Source of the DNA: Nyssa sinensis | Lineage: Eukaryota; Streptophyta; Magnoliopsida; Cornales; Nyssaceae | NCBI GenBank assembly: GCA_008638375.1 | Contig: CM018033.1 | Location: forward strand, 12,863,380 to 12,927,379 | Length of the DNA stretch: 64,000 nucleotides | Reading direction: 5' to 3' | In this document: positions 11,405 to 25,016 of the stretch, one piece after another | Position numbering within the stretch: the stretch's first letter is position 1 | Layout: the number at the start of each line of letters is the position of its first letter | Position numbers and translations under genes: made by a program | The notes under the pieces: model-generated | The model's database searches: none | The model's input: the letters and a program-made list of their open reading frames with translations, nothing else | Told to the model about the DNA's origin: nothing

Positions 11405-14265
11405 TCTAAAGATCTAAAAAATCAGAGTAAATTTTTCGTTTTTGCCGGTAGGGCACTATTCATGCACTGTTTGCCGGTAGGGCGTTATACATACATCGTT
11501 TAGGCATAAGTCATGTTTAGAAGTATATTTTGAGTAAGCCATTGAAGAAATATATGCTTAAAATATTAAAATACACCTCCTATAAAACGTTGAGCCTAAT
11601 CGGAGACAGTTTTAAAAATGGACCATAAAGGGCATCCCGGGTAGACCCGCACAGGAGAAAATAAATTTTTGGAAAAATATCATTTAAAATAATTTTAAGA
11701 ACTTTTTTTAAATAAAAATATCGAATTGAGACATTTCGGGACGGGTTGTAATGTAACGGGGTCCCGAACTCATTAAGGGCAAAAGGGTCATTTTACTCTT
11801 TGGCCCCTTTACTATAAATAGGACCCTTTAGTGTAAAAAATACAGAATTTGGTCTGAGAATACAGTAGCAGGTCATGCATGGAGAGAAAGATGAAGAAAA
11901 CTTAGGGTTTTTCAACTTTCAAGCTTCCAAAACACATTTCTAGCCTTGGAATCTCACAAGGCTTCTTTCTAAGAAGTTGTTCCCCACATCAAGGGCTACA
12001 TTCTCACTGATTGGTTTGGCTGCACAGCAAGTAAAACTCCCTAGGTTTGAGAAAAACCCTTTTAAGTATGATATCTTACTAAGTAAAGAATAGGGTTAAG
12101 TTTAGGAGTGTTTTATATGTTGATTAAGTGACTTATATGTTTATTTATTGTTAGAAAGTCACTAAAGATGTAGTTTCCTTGAAAGACCTAGAGTTGGTAA
12201 TATGTATACTTGTGTGTTCTTTGAGCTCTTTGAGAATTTGTCAAAATGATGAACATGTCACTTGAATATATCTTTGATTCATTACATTGTGGCTCATGTT
12301 CATGTGAATAGACCTTGTGTTTTGAAAGATATGTTGTTTAATGCATTAATACTTTGTGTAATCATGTGTTCTTTGAGAATTGGTAATATAGTGAACATAT
12401 AACATGAGCATGTGTTTAAATTGATTATATATAGCATATGTTCATGTGGAAGAATTTGTGTGGTTTGAAAGTTAAAATTTACTTTATGGATAATGCATGA
12501 TTTAAGATGTATGCCATGTATTTGATAAAATGCCTCATTAAAATTTCATAGAAAAATCAAGGCATATTGGCATATGGTGATTCTTTGAAAACATAGTGTG
12601 GGTTGAGCACTTGGTGCTATGCATTATGAAGGTGTAGATCCTGTGGTAAAAAACCCAAAATTGGTCATTGAATTGGTGCCTGCTTATCCAACGGGAGCGA
12701 TCCGTGAACACAAGAGTTGGTACTCGATAATCCAACGGGAACGATCCGTGAACACAAGAGTTGGTTCTCGATGATCCAACGGGAGCGATCCGTAAACCGA
12801 GACATGGTGGCATAGAGTTACATGGGTGTGTCACGCATATTGCCATTGCATTGCATTGATAAATTGAAAGGCATGTAGCTAATAAATGTACACTTTCACA
12901 TGTCACGCCTTAACTTTGTTCCTTGCATTAGCATCATGTCATACCAGTGGTTGTGCTAACCCCTCATGGGATATCATATTAAGGATGAGGCTCCCGGTAC
13001 TTGAGACTTGATAAAGTCTTGAAGAGTGGAGGAGAAATGGACCACGAAGGATATTTGGCCTTAGGGTAAAATTTTTGAGTTGTATAAGGGCATAGGCCCT
13101 AAGCCATATGAAATAAACTTGTAAAAATTTTGTATATATAAAAACAATGGGCAAGACCTTATATTTGTAATGAACATGAAGTTTGTAACATTTAAATTTC
13201 AAGTATATGAGTACATATGGTGCATTGTATATTTAAATGATGTATGTTTAATTTCTATGAAATCGCGGACATCGAGTAAGGATGGAATGTATAAATCCTT
13301 ATTTATATGAAGTATTATGAATATTAGGTAGGAAAAGACTTAGAAAACAAAGGGAACTATGTTAAAATGTTGTGAAATTAAAATATTTGTTAGGTGTGTA
13401 AAACACCCTATAAATAGGTGAAAAAAGTGACAAAAAGTGAGGGTTAAAAACCTTGAGAAAATAGGCTAAAGAAATGGAAAAAAAAAAAAGTAGCTTGCAA
13501 AACTTGAAAAAAAATTTGCAAAACAGAGAAAATCAGTGCAGCAAACAGAGAAATTCAGTTGCAGTAAATACACTATTGCTATAGTGTTTATACAGAACAG
13601 CCCCCTACCGCAGGCCCAGCCGCTTGTCACACGCCCCCCGTGCACTCACCGCACGTATGACGCGCACCTACCAGCCTGCCCCTGTGCGCCCCCACGCCCA
13701 TATGCGCGCGTGCCTGCCTGCTGCCTTGTCCCTGTGTGCCCAGCCTAACAACCCCCTAACACCACCCCTTGGCCATTCTTTTGAGCCATGTATGGCCACC
13801 CTTTTGGGCCATGTTTGGACACTCTTTTGGGCCATGTTTCACCACCCTATTGGGCCATGTTTGGGCACCCTATTGGGCCATGTTTGGCCGTTCTCATGGG
13901 CCATGTTTGGCCACTTCCTTAGACAAGTTTTGGTAAATTTTTTGACCTGTTCTTGGCCTAAGCCTTAGGGCATTTAGGGCGCATTTGGGCTATTGTTCCA
14001 AGGTATATTTAGAGATATTTTGGGGTTATTTTGGAGACCATTCTTGACATGACTTAGACTTATTTTGAATAGTGATTGGGGGAGATATTTAATTGGTATT
14101 AGAAGACCATTTTGATTAAGTCAAATAGCAAGTTTTCATCTCTAATTTTGTGGAAACATGAGGGAATGAATGCATAATAAACTAAATCCATTCAATTACT
14201 TTTCTTTTATTTTTCTTAGTTCATTTCACTCACTCCCCGGGTTTATGAAAATTTGGGGCATGGCA
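11405..14265 (+). repeat. Element B 5' LTR (2.86 kb)
   Basis: Starts TCTAAAGATC (TG decayed to TC; the right copy has TGTAAAGATT) and ends ATGGCA. It includes a GC-rich stretch at 13600-13760, a 23-bp minisatellite at 13771-13908 and about 46-bp repeats around 12690-12790 built on ATCCAACGGGAGCGATCCGT. The LTR is unusually long. Confidence 0.9.
13771..13908 (+). repeat. 23-bp minisatellite in the element B LTR
   Basis: Six units of the form GGCCACCCTTTTGGGCCATG plus three bases. The right LTR has only two units (20698-20744). The four-unit difference explains most of the length difference between the two LTRs. Confidence 0.9.
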
Positions 14266-14268
14266 ACG

Positions 14269-14280
14269 TGGTATCAGAGC
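14269..14280 (+). other. Element B primer-binding site (initiator tRNA-Met)
   Basis: TGGTATCAGAGC lies three bases after the 5' LTR end. This is the standard plant retrotransposon site complementary to the 3' end of initiator tRNA-Met. Confidence 0.92.
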
Positions 14281-16063
14281 TTAGGTTCGAATACTTAGGG
14301 ACCGTGGGGTGTTATTGAATATAATAGGACTACGACGCATGATTTGAATTTTTTATAAATTTTGTGTTTTGTGTAATGTGTAGACTCTGACAACTTGGAC
14401 AGCTTGGTATTAGAGATCTAGTTTAAAAATATCTGGCGAGGATAAGGTGTTGTTGAATACCATGGGAACCTAGAATAGAGTGTGCGATTTAGTGTGAACT
14501 GTCGGTGGTATGAGATAGGACCTTGTGTGTTATGTAGTTATTTCTACTTGAAGCATCACATGTTATGATTATGTGTTAGTTAATACTATACTATGATGCA
14601 TGATTACGTGATTTGATGTAGTGTGGTGCATGATATAGGTAATGTGTGTATTGACATGATTGTATGTGGTAACTTAGTAGATGTTTACATACATAATAGA
14701 TTGATGCTTGTTTGATTTCTTAATATCATGTAACATTATGGGAGAATGTTATAGAATGTGGAATACAGTAGATGAGTAGTAGCTGAATTTCTAAATGATG
14801 CCTATTCTTACTATAGGATGTTATCCAAAACACTAGGTTAAGGTAGAGTAGGTCGAGAGAGAGGGAAAACCTTAGTTCTCGAACCTTTATCAACCTTGGT
14901 AGCCCCAATTGACGTAAGATCTAAGATCTAATGTCATGGAACAGTGGATGGGGTTTGGACCTTAGGTTAGTTGGACTAGTTGAACACTAGTATAACTGGA
15001 GCATGTGTATATTGTATTGCTTAAACTTAATTTTTCATTGCGAAAGGCTCTGTTAAAACTCGATGTTATTTGTTTATTGTAAACAATGGGTGGAGGGGTA
15101 GACGTGAGTTTTATAAGTTATAATTAAGCAAGTATGTCTATAGGATTTGTTGGGTTATCAGGTAATGATCGATGATCTCTTGTCTAAGGAGAATTATATA
15201 AACATGAATAGTTTAAAAATGTTGATATGGATTAATCCAGGTTATGATGTAATTGAGTTTTGATTTCGTGCTTAGGATGAATATTGATAAATTCAAGTGA
15301 TGTGAATTTGAAAGTTAGGGGTAGTAATGATTCCTTTATTGAATTGGAATATGTTATTTTGTGGTGGCTTGTGGAGGTAACCTAGTGATGGATACTATTG
15401 ACTTACCTAGTCCTATAAGATGATCCATACTAGTTGTGATAAGAATAATGGATTGATTAAATGAACTTATGAATATAAGACTTGTGAAAATAATGAGTTG
15501 CATAAAACGGGCCAAATTGAGGTATGAATTATGAACTTAGTTATAGCTTAGTTTATAAGATTGATTCCAGAATTATGATTGAATAAACGGTAAATATTGA
15601 TTGTTATTTTGGAGAAAAATTGTGTATCAGGTTAAGAGTTGGATGATACAAACTTTTGAATATGAATCTTGTGTTTAAGATGCGAATTGTGTGAATATAC
15701 TTGGAGTGAAAATATTATGGTTAAGGCATTAGAACTTGAGAGCTTGGATTGTTATATAACTTATGAGTGAATGGTGATTTTCACTTGTCATTTTAAAAAT
15801 GTGTGGGTAAAAAGTTATGAATGAATTTGATTGGTTTGGATAAAGTAATAAATGATTGTATTGTCTGGACCTAGATAATAAATATTATATTGGGGATGGA
15901 TTAGTTGTTTGCTTTTCGAGAGAGTATAGACTACTACATGGGGAGAGTGACTGTGTGTACTCCTGAGGGAGATAACTTTTATTTCACAGGGAATTGTGAA
16001 AATTGTGGAGATTTCCTAATGCCACTTTTGTGTAACTAGAGGAATTGGGGAGGTCATAGCTAT
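14281..16063 (+). other. Element B leader/gag region, no recognisable coding
   Basis: Gag should be here. All frames are closed frequently and I see no zinc knuckle or protease motif. It appears to be heavily decayed or replaced sequence. Confidence 0.55.
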
Positions 16064-16880
16064 TTGTTGGCTAGTTTGATAATAGATAGGAGTGGGACTA
16101 CAAGGAATGTATTACCGCTAGTAGTGGATGAGTTCTCAGATGTCTTTCCGGATGACTTGACTAGTCTACCTGCCAAGACGAGAGATAGAGTTCACGATAG
16201 AGCTTATCCCAAGCACTATGCCTATTTCTATTTCACCTTATCGTATGGCTCCAACTGAGTTGAGGGAGCTGAAGGAGCAGTTGATTGATTTACAAGATAA
16301 AGGTTTTAGTCGTCCTAGTACTTTGCCATGAGGTGCTTCGACATTTTTCGCGAAGAAGAAGGATGAGACATTACGTTTGTGTGTGGATTATAGGAGACTG
16401 AACCGGGTCACTATTAAGAACAAGTACATGTTGCCGAAGATAGATGACTTGTTTGATCAACTTAGGGGTTCGAGATGTTTCTCGAAGATCGATCTTAGAT
16501 CGGGGTATCATTAGTTGAGGGTACGAGAGGAAGAGGTGGCGAAGACAAGCTTTTTGCACTCATTATGGCCATTATGAGTTTGTAGTTATGCCATTCGGTG
16601 TGACAAATGCCCCGGCGGCATTCATGGACTTGATGCATCGTATCTTTAGTCCTTATTTAGATCAGTTTGTAGTGGTCTTTGTTGATGACATTTTGATTTA
16701 TTCACCTTCTGAGGATGAGCATGTTTTTCACTTACGGACTGTATTACAAATTTTGAGGGAGCATCGTTTGTTTACTAAGTTCTCAAAGTGTGAGTTTTGG
16801 CTTTAGGAGGTACAGTTTCTAGGCCATGTTGTATCAGGTAGTGGGGTGTCCGTGGATCCTGCTAGGATTGACACTGTCAT
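16064..16880 (+). pseudogene. Element B reverse transcriptase remnant
   Basis: Successive frames read as plant Ty3/gypsy RT: EFSDVFPDDL, then ELRELKEQL...[15 protein letters not shown] (16370-16400), [22 protein letters not shown], then [20 protein letters not shown] from 16588, and the catalytic FVDDILIYS near 16680-16700. At least two in-frame stops (16330 and 16515 areas) and a frameshift near 16560 break it. After SGSGVSVDPARI at about 16860 the homology ends abruptly, so RNaseH and integrase are deleted. The motif style matches the Del/Tekay chromovirus group. Confidence 0.88.
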
Positions 16881-18346
16881 GAGTTGGGAGAGGTTAGACC
16901 TTAAGTTAATTGGGTTGATTTGGATTACATGATTATGTGTGTACTTGTCACTTAGTATGTGTAATTGTACAATGTGCTTATTTTCTTGATTTGTTGGGAG
17001 TATGTGGTATGCTTGATTATTGATGAATTGGGGCTAGAGTTTAGTTATCTATAAGATAGGCTATAAGCTTGGATATCCATAGGATTGGATGTGTGCCTAG
17101 TTACCTATATGATAAGTTGTATGCTTATTTATGTATATGTATATTCTTAGGATGGATCCTATACGTAAGTGTTTATGTGGTAGGCTATGTGTTAGTTGTT
17201 GACTGTCGCATTGTTGATTTTATATATGTATGCTAGGTTAGTACCCGATATTCATAAGGTTACAGTACTACAACTGTGATATCTATACAAACTGGATTGG
17301 TCCCAATATATGTATAAGGGTATGCTTAACCATGTTTATATGTATGTATGTTTTGATACATGTATGTACGGATTTATATATTCATAGTTAAAATTGGTAA
17401 AGAGTTTCACTAAGAATCTTATTTGTTTTGACATCTTATTTGATATATTGATTAGAATGGTGATGAATTAGAATAACCTTAGATGAAATTGGGATATATT
17501 TTTTTTTTCTTCTCTAATATCAAGGTAAAAAAAAACCTAAGACATTAGTCTCTGTTTGGATATCAAGGTTTAGAAGCATTTATTTTTTGTAGAACCTTGA
17601 TATTTTGCCTTGGGTTTCATATTTGGAATACATAGAATACAATTGTCTACATTTGAATATCCAATTGATATGTATATGATTGAAATTAATAAGCTAATCT
17701 TTATTAATGCTTCATGTTTAGTCTCAGTTATATATATAGACTAAGGTTGATGATGATGACTTTACTTTGAGATTATGTTGTTGATGTCTTGTGGATAATT
17801 ATAGCACTTGAAGAATATTGGATTATTAAATTATATTGAGGTGCAGGTGATGCATTGATGACATCTTGATGGATTACTTAGATGATTGCATAGCTTAATT
17901 TGTGGTTAGTTAGATAGTCATCACATATGTTGAGAGATTTTGAGGTATCCTTATGGACATTGAGAATTTTATATTTTAATTATGTTACATTATTGAGGTG
18001 GGTCATGATGCTTGGATGGATTTGGAAAAATTGACATTGATAGGCCATCATGTTTGAGGATTTCATTATGAATTGTGCCATGTGGAGTGGGCCGTTACAA
18101 GTGGTATCGGAATCGAACCCTAACAGGGAGTGTGGGGATGTCTGCACGCCCGCCCAAGAGGAAGAGGTTCCTTTGGGGGGCAAAGGGTAATGGGAGAGGG
18201 TAATGCATCCCACATCGCCTTGGGAAGGGAAGGGTGAAGGATCCATAGGTAAGGCTGCGCGTCTCTATGTGATAATGCATTTTGTATTAGTTTTTCAAAA
18301 TTTTATCGAAGCGTTACATTTCTAAATTTTGGGACTAAATTTCTTT
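16881..18346 (+). other. Element B 3' internal region, non-coding
   Basis: Low-complexity, GTATG/TATAT-rich DNA without recognisable integrase. It probably replaces the deleted 3' half of pol. Confidence 0.5.
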
Positions 18347-18359
18347 AAGGGGGAAAGGA
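18347..18359 (+). other. Element B polypurine tract
   Basis: AAGGGGGAAAGGA lies directly before the right LTR start (TGTAAAG), as expected for second-strand priming. Confidence 0.9.
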
Positions 18360-21112
18360 TGTAAAGATTTGAAAAATCAGGGTAAATTTTTCATTTTTGC
18401 CGGTAGGGCACTATTCATGCACTGTTTGCCGGTAGGGCATTATACATGCATCATTTAGGTATAAGTCATGTTTAGAAGCATATTTTGAGTATTATATAGA
18501 ACATAAATATGCTTAAAATGTTAAAATACACCTCCTATAAAAATTTGAGCCTAATCAGAGATAATTTCAAAAATGGACCATAAAGGGCATCCTGGGTGGC
18601 TCAAGTGGACCCAACCACACCCGGCCACAGGCGAAAATAAATTTTTTAGAAAAATATCATTTAAAATAATTTTAAGAACTTTGGTTAAAGCGAAATTTCA
18701 AATTGAGGCGTTTTGGAACGGGTTGTAGTGTAATGGGATTCCGAACTCATTAAGGGTAAAAGGGTCATTTTACCCCTTGGCCCCTTTACTATAAATAAGA
18801 CCCCTTAGTGGAAAAAAAATAGAATTTTGTCTAAGAATACAGCAGTAGGTCGTGCATGGAGAGAAAGATGAAGAAAACCTACGATTTTTCAACTTTCAAG
18901 CTTCCAAAACACATATTTAGCCTTGGAATCTCACAAGGCTTCCTTCTAGGAAATTGTTTCCTACATCAAGGGCTACTATTCTCACTGATTGGTTCGGCTT
19001 GAGTACAACTCCCTAGGTTTGAGAAAAACCCTTTTAAGTATGATATATTGCTAAGTAAAGAATTTGGTTAAGTTTAGGAGTGTTTTATATGTTGATTGAG
19101 TGATTTATATGTTTACTTATTGTTAGAAAGTCACTTAAGATGTAGTTTCCTTGAAAGACCTAGAGTTGGTAATTTGTATACTTGTGTGTTCTTTGAGTTC
19201 TTTGAGAATTTTTCAAGATGATGAACATGTAACTTGAATATATCTTTAATTCATTACATTGTGGCTTATGTTCATATGAATAGACGTTGTGTTTTGGAAG
19301 ATATTGTTGTTTAATGCATTGATGTTTTGTGTAATCATGTGTTCTTTGAGAATTGGTAATATAGTGAACATGTAATATGAGCATGTGTTTAAATTGATTG
19401 TATATAGCATATGTTCATGTGGAAAAAGTTTTGTGGTTTGAAAGTTAGAATTTACTTTATGGATGATGTATGATTTAAGATGTATGCCATGTATTTGATA
19501 AAATGCCTCATTGAAATTGCATAGAAAAATTAAGGCATATTGGCATATGGTGATTCTTTGAAAACATAGTGTGGGTTAAGCACTTGGTGCTATGCATTAT
19601 GGGGGTGTAGAACGTGTGGTAAAAAACCCAAAATTGGCCATTGCATTAGTGCCTGCTTATCTAACGGGAGTGATTCGTGAACACAAGTGTTGGTACTCGT
19701 TGATCCAACGGGAGCGATCCGTAAACCGAGATATAGTGGCATAGAGTTGCATAGGTGTGCCACGCATATTGCCATTGTATTGCATTAATAAATTGAAAGG
19801 CATGTAGCTTATAAATGTACACTTTCACATGTCACGCCTTAACTTTGATCCTTGCATTAGCATCAGTGTCATACCAGCAGTTGTGCTGACCCTTCATGGG
19901 ATATCATATTACAGATGAGGCTCTCGATACTTGAAACTTGATAAAGTCTTGAAAAGCAGAAGAGAAATGGACCACGAAGGATATTTGGCCTTAGGGCAAA
20001 ATTTTTGAGTTGTATAAGGGCATAAGCCCTAAGCCATATGAAATAAACTTGTAGAAATTTTATATATTATGAAAACAATGGGCAATACCTTATATTTGTA
20101 ATGGACATGAAGTTTGTAACATTTAAATTTCAAGTATATGAGTACATACGGTGGATTGTATATTTAAATGATATATGTTTAATTTCTATGAAATTGTGGC
20201 CATCGAGTTAGAATGGAATGTATAAATCCTTACTTATATGAAGTATTATGATTATTAGGTAGGAAAAGACTTAGAAAGCAAAGGGGACTACGTTGGAATT
20301 TTGTGAAATTAAAAGATTTGTTAGTTGTGTAAAACACCCTATAAATAGGTGGGAAACGTGCCAAAAAGTGAGGGTTAAAAACCTTGAGAAAATAGGCTAA
20401 AGAAATGGAAAAAAAAAAGTATCTTGCAAAACTTGAGAAAAAATTTACAAATAAAGAAAATTAATGCAGTAAACAGAGAAATTCAACTGCAGTAAATACA
20501 CTGTTGCTACAGTGTTTCTACAGAACAGGCCCTGGTCAGCCCCCCTACTGTACGCCCAACCTCCTGTCACTAGCTTGCAGGGCCCACGCACGCGCGCCTA
20601 GCAGCCTACCCCTGCGCTCCCTCACGCCTATACGCGTGCCTTACCTGCTTCCTTGGCCCTGTGTGCCCAGCCTGACAACCCCCTAACACCACCCCTTGGC
20701 CATTCTTTTGAGCCACGTATAGCCACCCTTTTGAGCCATAGTTTGGCCACTTCCTTAGACAAGTTTTGGTAGACTTTTTGACCTATTTTTGGCCTAAGCC
20801 TTAGGGCATTTGGGGCCCCTTTGGGCCATTGTTCCATAGTATATTTAGAGATATTTTGGGAGCTATTTTAGAGACCATTCTTGGCATGACTTAGACCTAT
20901 TTTGAATAGTGATTGGGTGAGATATTTAATTGGCATTAGAAGACTATTTTGATTAAGTCAAATAGCAAGTTTTCATCTCCAATTTTGGATAAACATGGGG
21001 GAATGAATGCATAATCAACTAAATCCATTTAATTAATTTAATTTATTTTATTTTATTTTTCTTAGTTCATTTCACTCACTCCCCAGGGTTTATAAAAATT
21101 TGGGGTGTGGCC
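18360..21112 (+). repeat. Element B 3' LTR
   Basis: Starts TGTAAAGATTTG and ends GTGGCC, where the left copy ends GGCA. It is followed at once by the target duplication AATCA (21113-21117). The many substitutions relative to 11405-14265 show an old insertion. Confidence 0.9.
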
Positions 21113-21117
21113 AATCA

Positions 21118-21545
21118 TGTCATCTCCATGGTTGGATTTGTATATAAGGGCTTCCATCTTTTCAAGCCTTTCGATAAGGGTCTCTTCATTAATATTGGGC
21201 TTTTCTTGAGGTTTGACTTCATTTTAGGGCTCATTTTGTTCGGCTCAATTAAACTGATCATGTATGGCTACATCTTGGGCTTGTTGATTCTATGGGAGGT
21301 GATATTGAGGAAGTACAGGTGGTTGGTTATTGGGAGCATTGTTAGGCCCTGCTGGGACTAGTGGAGGTGGTGGTAACCCTTGTTGTAACAATTTTTAGAC
21401 TGTTTAGGAAAGCCTTTGTGTTTCATCTCTATAATCGGCCATGTCTTTTTTGATTTCAGTCAAAATCTGGAGTCATTGATCCTGATCCAAAGTGACAAGG
21501 TGTAGTGATTGACCTGATTTTGATACCATGGTTTTCAGGGCTCAA
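21118..21545 (-). pseudogene. Element A gag, N-terminal part
   Basis: Minus-strand frames here read MVSKSGQSLHLVTLDQDQ-like and KKDMADYRDETQR segments, then a Pro/Gln-rich linker ending IYKSNHGDDM. They continue in frame into 11404-10480 on the other side of element B. Several stops are present. This is the variable N-terminal part of a gypsy gag. Confidence 0.6.
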
Positions 21546-23009
21546 CTGAGGGAATAAGAGTTGCAATGGGATAGGAAACCTCAATGAATTTTTTTTTTTT
21601 TTTTTTATCACCAAATGAGTACAGAAGAGTTTGAATCCAAGGCAATAGTGCAAAGAGTTTTTTTATTTCAAAACTTTGAGTAGGATAAGATCCAATCTAA
21701 ATGGAGAAAAAGATCATTCCTTAGTAGAAAATGAATTTGAATTTTGAATTTTGGATTTTGAAATTTAAAATTTGAAATTTTGAATTTTTTTGAATCTTTT
21801 TTTTTAAAAAAGAGTAGGAGCATAATGCCTAGGTAGCGCTTAAGTCCTGAGAGGATGAAATGGTATGCTTGAATGAGGAAAGAATTCTTAAAGTTTGGGA
21901 AGATGCAATTCCAATGGAATTGGTTAGACCCAAATGGAGGGGTCAAGAAAAACTTTGATTGACGAGATGAAGATTTGAAAAGGAATTAAAAAAAAAACCT
22001 ATCTCGAGTGGTTGACATGATAGGAGGAATTGAAAAAGGCCCCACGGATTTGAGCCCGACTTGATTCCTAAGATGACTAAAGAACCTGGATTATGAAATC
22101 TCCGAAGTCAAGACCCTAGCTTCTGACTTGAATCCTAACAAAATGACCTTTAGACTTTGCGGGAAAAAATTCCCAAAGAATCAGAGAAAGATTTGAATTG
22201 ATCGGGAATTTCATTAAAATCGATCATTATTAGAACTCGAGTCAATTTAAAAGGATTATGTGATGAGAAAAAGCCCAAAAAGTTCATTTTGAAAGTCATT
22301 TTGTTGGCCCATTGGTGAAAAAGTCATAGTTTTTTAGAAAAAATTCAGAAACTTGAAAAATTTGCAAAATCAGAAAATACCTTCTCTGTGTGCCGATCGA
22401 CACTTAGCCTCTATGCCAATCGGTCGACAAAAAGGGGTATTTTTTTTACTTTCTAGGCTTTTTCTAACTACGCCAAATTGCGCAAAAAGTCTGTAAGTGT
22501 CTTACCAAAACTGGGTTTGTTGACTTAAATCATGAATCTAGGGTAGATTATATACATGACGCTTCGATCGGGTAAACGTTCCCCTTCTAACAGGATATGC
22601 CATATACCTTCCATAGCTATTAGATTGTAATGATTATAGTCAAATGGTACCACATATCCTTTTTGTATACCATCCCAAGGCCACTAAAGTGTAGTGTCCC
22701 TGGTCAAGCAGTATTTGATCAAGGAATGGAGTGTTTTCACCAACGACACCTGTCAAGCTGAGTGAGCACACAGGGCAAGGGCTACTAAATGTCTGAGGTT
22801 TAGAGGGCATGCAGTGCAAATGCAAATGTTATGGAGTGATATATGTGCAATGTATTCAAATTTTAGTCCTTTTTTATTTATCCATCCATATATTCAAGCT
22901 TGCATCCAAACATCCATTCATCCATCATACAACAAAAAATAAACGAATGTAAAACAAGTAAACAAAATAGCCTTAAAGTGAATACTTTACTGAGTCTAGC
23001 CCTCTCTAC
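21546..23009 (-). other. Element A 5' untranslated region
   Basis: Lies between the minus-strand primer-binding site and gag. A homopolymer T tract (about 21588-21605) and AT-rich sequence repeating TTTGAATTTTG around 21730-21790 are seen. No gene is recognised. Confidence 0.5.
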
Positions 23010-23027
23010 TTCCTAGCAAAGTTGCCA
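23010..23027 (-). other. Element A candidate primer-binding site
   Basis: On the minus strand TGGCAACTTTGCTAGGAA starts one base after the 5' LTR. Position and form (TGGC...) fit a tRNA-primed site. The tRNA identity, possibly tRNA-Arg as in Ogre/Tat relatives, is inferred. Confidence 0.55.
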
Positions 23028-23028
23028 T

Positions 23029-25016
23029 TGTAGGCACCAGCACCAAAAAAAGGGGAAAACGTGTGTCATCCTTTTTATGGATTTAAGTGGATCCCGGTTG
23101 TCTCCTTCCCTAAAGGTGGGAAAAAATGCCTCTTATGAAAGATAAAGAAGTTGAGGAGTCGCCAACTTATTTTTGGGCAAGAAACAAACAAACCTGTTAC
23201 AGATTGAAAAATATATATAAAGGAAACTAAAAGAAATAGAATGAAAATTACATCACTTTAATCCTAAATACATATTAAAGGATCCTTTGACATGAACCAA
23301 AATAAAGATAAAACACAGAAATAAAATAAAAACACCAGAGAAATAGGCTCGGGGGCTAAGGTATGGAATGGGGAGGTGTTAGGCACCTAACCCGCCTGAT
23401 CCAAATGAATCGGCCTTGAATATTTACTTGCAAGAATGTTTTGTCATAAGAAAACAGAGATGTGAGTACGGAAGAGATAAACAGTAAAGAATTTGACATG
23501 AATAAAAAAAATAAAACATAAAAGACAAGGAAAAAGATATGACTTAGGCCCGAAAACTTCCTATGTATCCATTCAAAAAATTGAATCAGAGTCAGGTAGT
23601 TCTTTGGTTTACCCTATTTTATCAAGAGTGATAAAAGAGGCAAGATCAACCGGATCTAAAAAAAACTGTTAAGAGTTTGAAAGTGTACCTTATTCAGTCT
23701 TGGTAGTTAGGCAGCACTTCGGCTAGGAAAATTTGAATTGAAGGCTTCAGTCAGGCAAATCTTCGGCTTGTTCATCGGTTTGGAAAGGGTCGCTTGGGCT
23801 TGCTTTGTCAAGGGAGGCTGTCACTTCGGTAGGGCTTCGTCTTCGGGAGAGGGAAAGTTCTTATAGAGAGAACTCTAGAATTATGTTAGTAGCGTAAGGC
23901 TATGAAAATCGTATATTTCGTCCATTTTGTGTCCCCTAAAACTGATGGCCTGTGGGCTCTATTTATAGGGAAATATAGAGATTTGATCCAAGGGTCCTAA
24001 GATAAAACCCTAAAATGAATGGCTAGGATCATGTCTTGAGTGATAGTTATCTAATTAAATAAATAAAAAATTAAATAAGAATGATTATCCTAACTAAATG
24101 CATTAATAAATAATTATGACAATGCATGAAGCAATAGCATTGGTGTCTACATGCAAGAGCCAATAAGATGAAAGAGAAATAGAATTTAATTAAAAAATAA
24201 ATTCTAAAATGAAAATGTCTAGGTTCAATGTATTTTTATTTAGGGAAATATCAAGCAACTAGATTTAAGGAAACTCTAAAAGTGAAAAGTCTTAATTAAG
24301 CCTAAATAAGCTACTATCACTCAAGATTACCAAATTATTCCTAATTCGGTGGAAAATCTCTAGATTGCCACAAGGCATGCGAAAAAACCAAATTATCCTT
24401 AATTCGTCACCAAATGGCTAAAATTACCAAATACTCCTAGATGGGTAAAATGATATAAAAATTACAAAAATACCCTTCGAGTGACTAGGAAATCCTACTG
24501 AGGGTAGATTATGCCAAAATTAGCAAAATGCCCTTAGTAGGCAAAAAGGTACCAAAATTACCGAAACGCCCTCCGATAGGTAGAAGAGTTCTAACAGGAG
24601 TGGGACTTTGATGAGAGAGTCTTAATGGGAGTGAGAATCTATCAAAAAGAGTTCTACTTAGATTGGGACTTTGTTAGGAGAGTTCGTATAAGAGTGAGAC
24701 TCTATCGGGAAAAGTTTCTACTTGGATTGACACTTTGGTAGAAGAGTCTTAACGAGAATAAAACTTTATCAAGAGAAGTGCTAATAGAACTTGGGACTCT
24801 GGAAAAAAAGTCCTACTGGGAATTGGACTCTGTTAGGAGGAGTCCTAATGGAACTGGGACTCTAGCAGAAGATTCATTGCGAGAATAGGACTTGTTAGGA
24901 GGAGTCCTAATAGAAATAGAACTCTATCAGAAAGAGTTCTACTTTGAAGTAGGTTTCTTGGCATAATTATCAAATTGCTACTATTTAATCAAGGGTCACA
25001 AAATGAGGTGTCTACA
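23029..25016 (-). repeat. Element A 5' LTR
   Basis: On the plus strand it runs from TGTAGGCACC to GGTGTCTACA. It matches 5092-6917 and includes the 32-bp hairpin-module array at about 24590-24950. A segment at about 23700-23870, rich in CTTCGG, is absent from the left copy. Confidence 0.85.

Larger units (their letters stand above)
11405..21112 (+). mobile_element. Element B: gypsy (Del/Tekay-like) retrotransposon, internally deleted
   Basis: Long LTRs at 11405-14265 and 18360-21112, 5-bp target duplication AATCA, primer-binding site at 14269-14280, polypurine tract just before the right LTR, and an RT remnant on the plus strand. The internal part is only about 4.1 kb. Gag, protease, RNaseH and integrase are not recognisable, so the copy cannot be autonomous. 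It is inserted in the gag of element A in the opposite orientation. Confidence 0.92.
5092..25016 (-). mobile_element. Element A: large gypsy-like LTR retrotransposon, gag only
   Basis: The LTRs at 5092-6917 and 23029-25016 start TGTRGG and end TTTACA or TCTACA on the plus strand, with 10-bp inverted ends (TGTAGGCACC / GGTGTCTACA). Flanks ATCAT (5087-5091) and ATCAA (25017-25021) match at four of five bases as a target duplication. Gag remnants, a primer-binding site beside the right LTR and a purine tract beside the left LTR all read on the minus strand. No protease, RT or integrase remains in the roughly 6.4 kb of its own internal sequence. Most of that is non-coding with tandem repeats, so it resembles a large retrotransposon derivative. 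Element B is inserted within its gag. Confidence 0.85.
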
